A stretch of 64,000 nucleotides of DNA, taken from the NCBI RefSeq assembly GCF_003185895.1, contig NZ_QHLY01000007.1, forward strand, positions 62,001 through 126,000, read 5' to 3'. Of this stretch, positions 42,382-49,996 are shown in pieces (within the stretch, counting starts at the first letter, position 1; every line of letters starts with the position of its first letter). This DNA is from Cryobacterium arcticum (GTDB lineage Bacteria > Actinomycetota > Actinomycetes > Actinomycetales > Microbacteriaceae). The position numbers and the translations under genes are program-made. The notes below the pieces were generated by a model, which did no database searches, was not told the DNA's origin, and saw nothing but the letters and a program-made list of their open reading frames with translations.

Positions 42382-42746
42382 TCGAGTGGTACACCTACCT
42401 GCAGCTGGCGATCGCCGTGGCGGCCGGGCTGCTCTGCCTCGCGCTCGGGCTGGCCGGTCGCAAGCCCACGGACCTGAGCATGGGCGCGACGTTGCTCGTC
42501 GAGGTGCTGCTGATCGTGCAGCTCGTGGTCGCGATCGTTGCCCCGTTCGCCGGCAACGAGGCCACCGGCAGCGTGCTGGAGTTCTACACCTACCTGATCA
42601 GCGCCATCCTCCTGCCACTCGGCGGGGGAGTGTGGGCGCTGATCGAACGCAGCCGCTGGAGCACCGTGATCCTCGGACTGATCAACCTGTCGGTGGCGGT
42701 CATGCTCTACCGCATGCTGCAGATCTGGACGGTCCAGGGCGTCTGA
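42378..42746 (+). CDS. Small conserved-type membrane protein, unknown function
   Basis: A 122-aa protein with four predicted membrane helices and very short loops; no recognised domain. GTG 42378 overlaps the truB stop by four nt. It has a WYTYLQLAIAVAAG start and a second FYTYLISAILLPLGGGVWA helix, suggesting an internal two-fold repeat (YTYL in both). Placement between truB and ribF suggests only that it is co-transcribed. Confidence 0.72.
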   Translation: MIEWYTYLQLAIAVAAGLLCLALGLAGRKPTDLSMGATLLVEVLLIVQLVVAIVAPFAGNEATGSVLEFYTYLISAILLPLGGGVWALIERSRWSTVILGLINLSVAVMLYRMLQIWTVQGV

Positions 42747-42803
42747 GCCGGAGCTGGCGCCCGTCACCGTGATGTCCGAAGATGCTGCGATAATTACTGA
42801 GCC

Positions 42804-43268
42804 ATGAATGAGCTGCAGACGAACCCCGGAGACAACGCCACCGGCACGACGAGACCCGGTCGGGTGACCGGAATCGGCCGTGTGCTGATCCTGGTCTACG
42901 GCGTTCTCGCCCTGGCCGCCACCGGTCGGTCGTTTGTGCAGATCGTAGGCAAGTACGACCAGGCTCCGCTGGCATACACCCTCTCCGCCCTCGCCGCCGT
43001 GGTCTACATCGTCGCGACGATCGCCCTGATCAACCGGGGTGCGCTCTGGTACCGCATCGCCTGGATCACGATCGGTTTCGAGCTGCTCGGCGTGCTCGTC
43101 ATCGGCACCCTGAGCCTGGTCGACCCCGAACTGTTCCCGCACGACACCGTCTGGTCGGTCTACGGTCGCGGCTACGTCTTCATTCCGCTGGTGCTGCCCA
43201 TCCTCGGCATGTGGTGGCTGGCCAAGCATGCGCCAGAGCAGCGGGTTCTCGGCGGCGCGGCAGCATGA
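42804..43268 (+). CDS. Small membrane protein, unknown function
   Basis: A 154-aa protein with a 25-residue polar N-terminus and four predicted membrane helices, ending in a short basic tail. No known domain recognised. GATAAT lies nine nt before ATG 42804 with no Shine-Dalgarno, indicating a short leader at most. The stop overlaps the ribF start (ATGA), so it is co-translated with ribF. Together with the preceding gene it occupies the truB-ribF gap. Confidence 0.7.
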   Translation: MNELQTNPGDNATGTTRPGRVTGIGRVLILVYGVLALAATGRSFVQIVGKYDQAPLAYTLSALAAVVYIVATIALINRGALWYRIAWITIGFELLGVLVIGTLSLVDPELFPHDTVWSVYGRGYVFIPLVLPILGMWWLAKHAPEQRVLGGAAA

Positions 43269-44227
43269 CCGCCCAGACCACCCCGATGAAGGTTCTCGAC
43301 GGGCTTGACGCCGTTCCGGCCGACTGGCCGGCCTCGGCCGTGAGCATCGGCAAGTTCGACGGCGTGCATGCCGGACACCGTGCCGTGATCGCCGAGTTGA
43401 AGTCCCTGGCGCGCCGCGAGGGCCTGGCCGCCGTCGTGGTGACCTTCGACCGGCATCCGCTCGCCCTGCTCAACCCGGCCGTGTGCCCCGCCGAGCTGGT
43501 CAGCGTGCAGCAGAAGATCGACCTGCTCGGCGAGACCGGTATCGATGCCACCGTCGTGCTCTCCTTCGACCGGGCCCTGGCGTCGCTGGCGCCCGAGGAT
43601 TTCGTGCGCGACATCCTGGTGAACACGCTGCATGCCAGGCACGTCATGGTCGGCCGTGACTTCCGGTTCGGCGCCAAGGGTGCCGGCGATGCCGATCTGC
43701 TCACCGAGCTCGGCCGCAGCTACGGCTTCGACGTGCGCCTGATCGACGACGTGATGCCGCTCGGCGAACGCCGGGTGTCCTCCACCTGGATTCGCGAACT
43801 GCTCTCCGCCGGCGACGTGCGGGCGGCCACGCGGCTGCTCGGCCACACTCCCACCGTGCGCGGTCTGGTCGTGCACGGCGCCGCCCGCGGCCGCGAGCTC
43901 GGTTTTCCCACCGCCAACCTGTCGCCGGAGTCCGAGGGCCTGATCCCCGCCGACGGCGTTTATGCCGGCTGGCTCACCGACAACGGGTCCAGCTACCCCG
44001 CCGCCATCTCGATCGGCAACAACCCCACCTTCGACGGCGTCGCCCACAAGCAGGTCGAGGCATATGTGCTCGACCAGGAGATCGACCTCTACGACCACGT
44101 CGTCGAGGTGTCTTTCGTCGAACACATCCGCGGCATGGTCGCGTTCACCGGTATCGACCCGCTGATCAAGCAGATCGAGGACGACGTCGTGAGAACCCGC
44201 TCGATCCTGCACCGCCCGCTGGGCTGA
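43265..44227 (+). CDS. ribF: Bifunctional riboflavin kinase/FAD synthetase
   Basis: A 320-aa enzyme making FMN from riboflavin and then FAD. The N-terminal adenylyltransferase has SIGKFDGVHAGHRAV (GxFDGxHxGH class) and VVTFDRHP; the C-terminal flavokinase has GAARGRELGFPTANL and a closing FVEHIRGMVAF. Start ATG 43265 overlaps the upstream stop; a longer frame exists but is not supported. A 7-bp GCCGGGC/GCCCGGC stem at 44228-44255 may end both this and the convergent gene. Confidence 0.93.
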   Translation: MTAQTTPMKVLDGLDAVPADWPASAVSIGKFDGVHAGHRAVIAELKSLARREGLAAVVVTFDRHPLALLNPAVCPAELVSVQQKIDLLGETGIDATVVLSFDRALASLAPEDFVRDILVNTLHARHVMVGRDFRFGAKGAGDADLLTELGRSYGFDVRLIDDVMPLGERRVSSTWIRELLSAGDVRAATRLLGHTPTVRGLVVHGAARGRELGFPTANLSPESEGLIPADGVYAGWLTDNGSSYPAAISIGNNPTFDGVAHKQVEAYVLDQEIDLYDHVVEVSFVEHIRGMVAFTGIDPLIKQIEDDVVRTRSILHRPLG

Positions 44228-44242
44228 GCCGGGCCGGTCGGG

Positions 44243-44941
44243 CTACTCGCCCGGCGGAGTGTCCGGGCGGAACGATTCGGCCGGCGTGTCGACGGGCAAC
44301 GGTCGACGGCCGAACAGGAACAGCACGATGTCCTCGGCCGTACCGGGCAGCTTCCGGCCGTGGCCGACGCTCCACTCGGCATCCGCGGCCACCAGCCGCA
44401 CCGTACGCAGCACGGCTTTGATCTCGGTGGGCGCAATCAGACTGCGCCGCAGCGCGACGGCGCCGGCCGCGACCGGGTGGATGCTGAGGCGCAGGCCGAG
44501 CGGATGCGCCAGGTCCAGGCCGTGCACCACGGCTTCGGAGAGCTCGGCGATGCCGGTGCGACCGTGGCCGGCGGCCTCCGCTCGTGCGATCTCACGCAGG
44601 CGGGCCACCAGCTGTGCGGGCGGGGCATCCGCCGCGGCGCGGCTCACGGCGTCGATGGCCCTCGCCGGTCGTAAGTGGTGACCGACGTAAGCCCGGCCGG
44701 CGCTGGTGAGAAGCTGCGGGGTGCTGCTGCCGAGCCGCCAGACCAGATGGCCGGCGACGTCGCGCACCCGCCAGCCGGCGCACAGGCTCTGCGTCTCCCA
44801 CTGCTCCGGCGTGAGGGTGGCCAGCAGGTCGGCGACAGTGCTGACCGTTGCTGCGAGGTGACCTGACCAGCGCGAATTCACGCCGGCCTCGTTACCGACG
44901 CTCCGCAGGCTGAGCGGGAGGTCGTGCGCGAAGTTTCCCAT
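44243..44941 (-). CDS. Maleylpyruvate isomerase family (mycothiol-dependent/DinB-like) protein
   Basis: A 232-aa DinB-fold protein. The N-terminal four-helix domain shows LCAGWRVRDVAGHLVWRLG (the W-xx-xDxxxH block, one zinc-binding His) and a later AVVHGLDLAHPLG with another His, the usual metal-ligand positions in this family. Members use mycothiol or bind metal in thiol-transfer reactions; the actual substrate is unknown. ATG 44941 lies seven nt after TAGGCT (minus). Divergent from the CynX-type carrier. Confidence 0.82.
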   Translation of the reverse strand: MGNFAHDLPLSLRSVGNEAGVNSRWSGHLAATVSTVADLLATLTPEQWETQSLCAGWRVRDVAGHLVWRLGSSTPQLLTSAGRAYVGHHLRPARAIDAVSRAAADAPPAQLVARLREIARAEAAGHGRTGIAELSEAVVHGLDLAHPLGLRLSIHPVAAGAVALRRSLIAPTEIKAVLRTVRLVAADAEWSVGHGRKLPGTAEDIVLFLFGRRPLPVDTPAESFRPDTPPGE

Positions 44942-44948
44942 GCCGTCC

Positions 44949-44958
44949 AGCCTAGACT
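44949..44958. promoter_or_regulatory. Interlocked divergent -10 boxes of the mycothiol-family and CynX-type genes
   Basis: The 10-mer AGCCTAGACT contains minus-strand TAGGCT (44949-44954) and plus-strand TAGACT (44953-44958), sharing TA. Starts ATG 44941 and GTG 44965 lie seven and six nt away. The geometry is identical to that at 37560-37569. Confidence 0.6.
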
Positions 44959-44964
44959 TGCACG

Positions 44965-46185
44965 GTGTCGATCAGCCCGCCCCGCCCCCTCTGGACCGGG
45001 CGTACCCTCGCTCTGGTCGGCATCCTGCTGGTCGCCGCCAACCTGCGCACCGCTGTGGCGGCCCTCTCGCCCATCGTCGGCGAGATCAACGTCGACATCC
45101 CGCTGAGCTCGACCGCCATCGGCGTGCTCGGCATGCTCCCGCCGGTCTGCTTCGCGGTGTTCGGCATCTTCACCCCGGTCTTCACCCGGAAGCTCGGCCT
45201 GGAGAACGTGCTGGTGCTCGCGCTGGTGGCCATGCTCGCCGGGCACATCACCCGCGGGCTCGCCGGGTCGCTGGGCCTGCTGGTGCTCGGCAGCATCATC
45301 ACCTTCGCCGGCCTCGGCGTGGGCAATGTGCTGCTGCCGCCGCTGGTGAAGAAGTACTTCCCCGACCGCGTGGGCCTGGTCACCTCTCTCTACGTCACCG
45401 TGGTCTCGCTGAGCACCCTGATCCCGCCGCTGATCGCCGTTCCGGTGGCGGATGCAGCCGGCTGGCGGGTGTCACTCGGCCTGTGGATGCTGCCCGCGCT
45501 GATCGCACTCGTGCCCTGGGTGACCATGTTCATCCGGCACCGGGTGGAGACCTCCCCGGCCGCCCTGGACGAAGCCGAACCGGCCATGCTCGGCAAGATC
45601 TGGCGGTCCAGCATCGCCTGGGCGCTGGCCGTGGTGTTCGCCGCCTCGTCGCTCAACGCCTACGCCATGTTCGCCTGGCTGCCGCAGCTGCTGATCGACA
45701 CGGCCGGGGTGACCCCGGCACAGGCCGGCACCCTGCTATCGGTCTATGCCGCGATGGGCATCCCATGCGCACTGCTGATTCCGTGGTTGACCGCCCGGAT
45801 GAAGAACGTGGCTCTTCTGGTCTACCTGGGCGTCGCCTGCTTCCTGATCGGCGACCTCGGCCTGCTGCTCGCCCCGGCTACCCTCACCTGGCTGTGGGTC
45901 GTGCTGGCCGGTCTCGGCCCGCTGTTCTTCCCGCTGGCCCTGGTGCTGATCAACCTCCGCACTCGCACGCACGAGGGATCGGTGGCGCTGAGCGGATTCG
46001 TGCAGAGCGTCGGCTACACCCTCGGCGCCCTCGGCCCGCTCAGCGTGGGCCTGCTGCACGAGATCACCGGCGCCTGGACGGCCCCGCTGATCTTCCTGAT
46101 CTGCACCGTTCTGGCCGTGACCGTGGCCGGCGCCGTGATCGCCCGGCCGCACCTGCTCGAGGACGACCTGGAACGCCACCGCTGA
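44965..46185 (+). CDS. MFS transporter, CynX/NimT-like
   Basis: A 406-aa 12-helix secondary transporter. The opening LVGILLVAANLRTAVAALSP (with NLR) is the typical first helix of the CynX/NimT (cyanate permease) family, and GNVLLPPLVKKYFPDRVG follows. Substrates in the family include cyanate and nitroimidazoles; here the substrate is unknown. GTG 44965 lies six nt after TAGACT. Confidence 0.85.
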   Translation: MSISPPRPLWTGRTLALVGILLVAANLRTAVAALSPIVGEINVDIPLSSTAIGVLGMLPPVCFAVFGIFTPVFTRKLGLENVLVLALVAMLAGHITRGLAGSLGLLVLGSIITFAGLGVGNVLLPPLVKKYFPDRVGLVTSLYVTVVSLSTLIPPLIAVPVADAAGWRVSLGLWMLPALIALVPWVTMFIRHRVETSPAALDEAEPAMLGKIWRSSIAWALAVVFAASSLNAYAMFAWLPQLLIDTAGVTPAQAGTLLSVYAAMGIPCALLIPWLTARMKNVALLVYLGVACFLIGDLGLLLAPATLTWLWVVLAGLGPLFFPLALVLINLRTRTHEGSVALSGFVQSVGYTLGALGPLSVGLLHEITGAWTAPLIFLICTVLAVTVAGAVIARPHLLEDDLERHR

Positions 46186-46274
46186 GCCTGCTCACCTGAG
46201 CGAGTTTCGCAACGAGTGTTGTACCGTCGGGCGGACTCCGCTTACGCTGGGGCCACGCAGGAAGGCGCCAACGC

Positions 46275-47225
46275 ATGACCGACAACGACGAACTCCTCTC
46301 CATCCGGGCGGCCGAGCTGTACTACGAAGACGACAAGACCCAGGACGAGATCGGCACGATCCTGCGGCTGACCCGGTGGAAGGTGGGCCGGTTGATCGCC
46401 CAGGCCAAGGCCAACGGGTTCATCCGGATCGAGATCGTGCATCCCCGGGCGCGCCGGCTCGGCCTCGAGCGGCAGCTGCGCGAGAACACCCGACTGTCCG
46501 ACGCCGTGGTGGTCTCCACTGCGGGCGTCGTCGACGAGCACGACCTGCAGCGCCGCATCGCGCAGGCTGCCGCCGACTACCTCACCGCTCTCCGGCCGGT
46601 GCCGCGCACCCTCGGCATCAGTTGGGGACGCACCCTCTACGACATCTCGGTGCAGCTGGGGCACGGCTGGGCCACCGGCGTGCACGTCGTGCAGATCAAC
46701 GGCGGGGTCAGCCTGAATTCCCAGCCGGGCACCGCCGCGGCCACGGCCGTGAGCATCGCCCAGAAGGGAGCAGGGCAGTTCACCCTGCTGCCGAGCCCCG
46801 CCATCCTAGAACGGGTACAGACGAAACAGGCCCTCGCCGCCGACCGCTCGGTCGCCGCGGTGCTGCAGCTGGGGGCGACGGCGTCGGCCTACCTGTTCAG
46901 TGCCGGTCAGGCCGACGAGGGCTCGGCGCACGTGGCCAGCGGCTACCTCACGCCAGCCCAGATCGACGACCTGGTGCAGAACGGCGCCGTGGGCGACATC
47001 GTCGGACGGTTCATCAGCCGCACCGGGCAGATCGTCGACCCGGCGCTCGACGAACGCACCTTCGGCATCCCCCTCGAGCAGCTACGCCGCGCCAAGACCG
47101 CGATCGCCGTGATCGGCGGTCAGCGCAAGCACGCCATCGCCCAAGCGGTGGTGGGCAGCGGGCTCTGCACGGTCTTGATCACCGACGAAGACACAGCGCG
47201 CGCGCTCCTGGCCCGCGAGCCGTGA
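46275..47225 (+). CDS. SorC/DeoR-type sugar-binding transcriptional regulator
   Basis: A 316-aa regulator. An N-terminal helix-turn-helix (about 8-55: RAAELYYEDDKTQDEIGTIL then TRWKVGRLIAQAKANGFIRI) is followed by a sugar-phosphate-binding domain (about 60-316, with GISWGRTLYDI, NGGVSLNSQPGTAA and a closing GIPLEQLRRAKTAIAVIGG). Binds a phosphorylated sugar. Its target genes are not evident beside it. ATG 46275 with GGAAGG; a -10-like TACGCT lies about 35 nt upstream. The last codons form the left arm of a hairpin. Confidence 0.88.
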   Translation: MTDNDELLSIRAAELYYEDDKTQDEIGTILRLTRWKVGRLIAQAKANGFIRIEIVHPRARRLGLERQLRENTRLSDAVVVSTAGVVDEHDLQRRIAQAAADYLTALRPVPRTLGISWGRTLYDISVQLGHGWATGVHVVQINGGVSLNSQPGTAAATAVSIAQKGAGQFTLLPSPAILERVQTKQALAADRSVAAVLQLGATASAYLFSAGQADEGSAHVASGYLTPAQIDDLVQNGAVGDIVGRFISRTGQIVDPALDERTFGIPLEQLRRAKTAIAVIGGQRKHAIAQAVVGSGLCTVLITDEDTARALLAREP

Positions 47226-47274
47226 CCTAAGCCCCAAGAATTTCGATTTCTGGGTGCTTATCTCACGGCTCGCG
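47214..47274. terminator. Two-tier hairpin that includes a stop codon
   Basis: Outer arms CGCGAGCCGTGA (47214-47225) and TCACGGCTCGCG (47263-47274) are perfectly complementary, the left one being the final codons and stop of the SorC/DeoR gene. An inner stem pairs 47228-47240 with 47248-47260 (11 of 13). Located at a convergent junction. Confidence 0.75.
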
Positions 47275-47280
47275 AACCGG

Positions 47281-48642
47281 TCAGGACTCGTGGGGGCGGT
47301 CGGGGTTGTCGTCTCGGAGGAGATCTTCCAGGGCCTGGTCGACCTCGTCCAGAACCTGGGGCTCACCCTTGGCGGAGCTGGTGAGGCGCGCCACGAGGGC
47401 CTGCGGGTCGTCGAGGTCCTCTGACGTGGGCAGAATGTCGGGGTGCGCCCACAGGGCGTCCCTGGCTTCGTTGCCCACAGCATCCGTCACGGCCTGCCAC
47501 ATCGCGGCAGCCTCACGCAGACGCCGGGGGCGGAGCTCCAGCCCGACCAGGGTGGCGAACGCCGACTCGGCGGGGCCGCCAGAGGCGCGGCGGCGCTTGA
47601 CGGTCTCGTTGATCGCGTCGGCACGGGGGAGCCTGCTGGTGGCCTCCACGGTGACCACGTCGACCCAGCCCTCGACCAGGGCGAGCATGGTCTCCAGTCT
47701 GGCCAGGGCGGCCAGTTGGGCGTCGCTCTTGGGCGGGATCAGCGAGCCGTTCACCATGGCGTCCCGCAGTTCCTCCGGGTTCGACGGGTCGAAGCCCTCG
47801 GCCAGGGACTCGAGGCGTTCGGTATCGATGCTGATGCCACGGGCGAAGTCGGTGATCGAGCTGATCATGTGCAGGCGCAGCCACCGGGAGTGCCGGAACA
47901 GGCGTGCGTGCGCGAGCTCGCGCACAGCGAGGTAGATCTGCACCTGGTCGGCAGGCACGTCCAGGCCCTCGCCGAACTCGGCGACATTCTGGGGCACCAG
48001 GGCGGCCTGCTGGTCGCCGAACAACGGGATGCCGATGTCGCCGCCGGAGACGACCTCGCTGGAGAGCTGCCCCACCACCTGGCCGAGCTGCATGGCGAAC
48101 AGGGTGCCGCCGAGGTTGCGCATCATCTGGCTGGCGCCGGCGAGCATGCCCTTGAGCTCCTCCGGCGCCTGCTCGGTGAGCACACTGGTGAGCGAGTCCG
48201 AGATGCTCGTGGCCACCGGCTCTGCCAGCTGGCTCCACAGCGGCATGGTCGCCGTGACCCATTCCTTGCGGGTCATCAGGCGGGGCACCACGGTGAGTTC
48301 GGCGACACTGATCACGTCGTCGAGCCAGAGCGCCGCGATGTGGAAAGCCTGCTCGAGTTCGGCGCGCTGGGCGTCGGTGGTGCTGAGCTGACCGGTCGCG
48401 GCGCGCTCCTGGCCCTGCTGCAGGGCGATGTCCCAGTTGATGCCGCCGTCGCCGCTGCCCTTGAGGGCACCCTGCAACTGGCTCATCAGCGCGGCGACGC
48501 TCGCGGGGTCGTTGGGCAGACCTGCGGCGCCGGCGAGTTGGCCGGGGTCGATCGACGACTTGCCCGAGAGGATGTCTCGGAGCATGTCCCTGAATTCGTC
48601 TTCTGGGTTGGAACCCTCGTCGGGTCTGGAGTCATCGGCCAC
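47281..48642 (-). CDS. Zincin-like metallopeptidase-type protein (DUF2342 family)
   Basis: A 453-aa actinobacterial protein often labelled zinc-dependent metalloprotease or putative hydrolase. The helix LAVRELAHARLFRHSRWLR and the later ALVEGWVDVV are the family blocks that hold the presumed metal site; LELRPRRLREAAAMWQ and GNEARDALWAHPDILPT are near the end. Catalytic activity is unproven. GTG 48642 is chosen since GAGAGG (48651-48656) is eight nt upstream; a GTG at 48651 adjoins it too closely. Minus-strand -10 TAGCGT is at 48671-48676. Divergent from the YlbL-like gene. Confidence 0.83.
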   Translation of the reverse strand: MADDSRPDEGSNPEDEFRDMLRDILSGKSSIDPGQLAGAAGLPNDPASVAALMSQLQGALKGSGDGGINWDIALQQGQERAATGQLSTTDAQRAELEQAFHIAALWLDDVISVAELTVVPRLMTRKEWVTATMPLWSQLAEPVATSISDSLTSVLTEQAPEELKGMLAGASQMMRNLGGTLFAMQLGQVVGQLSSEVVSGGDIGIPLFGDQQAALVPQNVAEFGEGLDVPADQVQIYLAVRELAHARLFRHSRWLRLHMISSITDFARGISIDTERLESLAEGFDPSNPEELRDAMVNGSLIPPKSDAQLAALARLETMLALVEGWVDVVTVEATSRLPRADAINETVKRRRASGGPAESAFATLVGLELRPRRLREAAAMWQAVTDAVGNEARDALWAHPDILPTSEDLDDPQALVARLTSSAKGEPQVLDEVDQALEDLLRDDNPDRPHES

Positions 48643-48783
48643 TTCAGGCACCTCTCAGTTGCTTCCCTCTACGCTAGCCCGAGAACCCCTGCCAGAACTG
48701 GGAAATGACCTACGCTGGTAGGTCTGGTGTCCGCCCGTCGCGAACACCTCGCAGAACCTCAGTTCACGCTTATAAGGAGCCTG

Positions 48784-49887
48784 GTGGCCCTCTTCACCAA
48801 CGACACGTATCCCGGCTCCGACCGACCCCGCCGCGGGTCCCGCGCGGGCTGGATCGTGCTCGGCATCGCCCTGGTCACCGGCCTGACGCTGGCGGTCGTG
48901 CCAGCCCCCTACGTCGTGGAGAAGCCGGGCCCGGTGTACAACACCCTCGGATCGGCCGACTACGAGGGGGAGAAGACCGACCTCATCACGATCGCCGACC
49001 GCGAGGTGTACCCCACCGAGGGTTCGCTCGACCTGCTCACGGTGTCTGTGCTCGGCAACCCGGACAACCGGCTGAACTGGTTGACCGTCGCCGCCGCCTG
49101 GCTCGATTCGAGCCAGGCCGTGGTGCCGCTCGAGTCGGTCTTCCCGGCCGACGTCACCACCGAACAGCGGGACGAAGCCAACCAGGTCGCCATGGTCAAC
49201 TCGCAGCAGGACGCCATCGCCGCCGCCATGACCAGCCTCGGTTACGACTATCCGACCGATCTCACGGTGGCGTCGCTCGCCGATGATGCCCCGGCCGTGG
49301 ACCTGATCGAGGCCGGTGACGTGATCACCTCGGTCAACGGCGAAGCCGTCGCCGATATCACCGCCCTCCGCGCCGCCCTCACCGCCAACGGTGCCGAGAA
49401 GGCCGCGACCGTCGGCCTCACCCGCGACGGCGCCGAGATGAGCGTCGACGTCACCCCCGTCGACATCGACGGCAACATCGTGCTCGGCATCAATGTCACC
49501 TCTGAATACAACTTCCCGTTCGACGTCGACATCCAGCTCGACAAGGTCGGCGGCCCCAGTGCCGGCATGATGTTCGCCCTTGGCATCATCGACAAGCTCA
49601 CCCCCGGGTTCCTGCAGGGCGGCGAGGATGTGGCCGGCACCGGCACCATCGACCAGTCCGGCACCGTCGGGGCCATCGGCGGTATCCGGCAGAAGCTCTT
49701 CGGGGCCAAGGAAGCAGGCGCAGACTGGTTCCTGGCACCGGCCGCGAACTGCGACGAGGTCACCGGTCACATCCCCGACGGCCTCACGGTGTTCGCGGTG
49801 AGCACCCTCGATGATTCGCTGGCGGCGCTCGACGCGATCAGCACCGGCGCCGACACGAGTGCCCTGCCGACCTGCCCCGCGCCCTGA
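48784..49887 (+). CDS. YlbL-like PDZ-domain serine peptidase (Lon-type active site)
   Basis: A 367-aa membrane-anchored protein: basic start, one membrane helix (about 22-42), a PDZ domain (about 170-245, LIEAGDVITSVNGEAV), then a C-terminal Lon-protease-fold domain with the Ser nucleophile in VGGPSAGMMFALG and the Lys in GGIRQKLFGAKEAGADWF. GTG 48784 is chosen because AAGGAG precedes it by four nt; an upstream GTG at 48727 lacks this. A -10-like TACGCT is at 48711-48716. It sits outside the membrane and may process exported proteins. Confidence 0.87.
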   Translation: MALFTNDTYPGSDRPRRGSRAGWIVLGIALVTGLTLAVVPAPYVVEKPGPVYNTLGSADYEGEKTDLITIADREVYPTEGSLDLLTVSVLGNPDNRLNWLTVAAAWLDSSQAVVPLESVFPADVTTEQRDEANQVAMVNSQQDAIAAAMTSLGYDYPTDLTVASLADDAPAVDLIEAGDVITSVNGEAVADITALRAALTANGAEKAATVGLTRDGAEMSVDVTPVDIDGNIVLGINVTSEYNFPFDVDIQLDKVGGPSAGMMFALGIIDKLTPGFLQGGEDVAGTGTIDQSGTVGAIGGIRQKLFGAKEAGADWFLAPAANCDEVTGHIPDGLTVFAVSTLDDSLAALDAISTGADTSALPTCPAP

Positions 49888-49996
49888 TATCAAGGCTCCT
49901 TAGGGGTGAGCCCTCAGCGAACTCCGGGTTTGCCGTGAGTCGGGCTGCATAGAATGAGGGTCTGACCCCCGATCTATCAGAGCAAGAGGCCAATTC

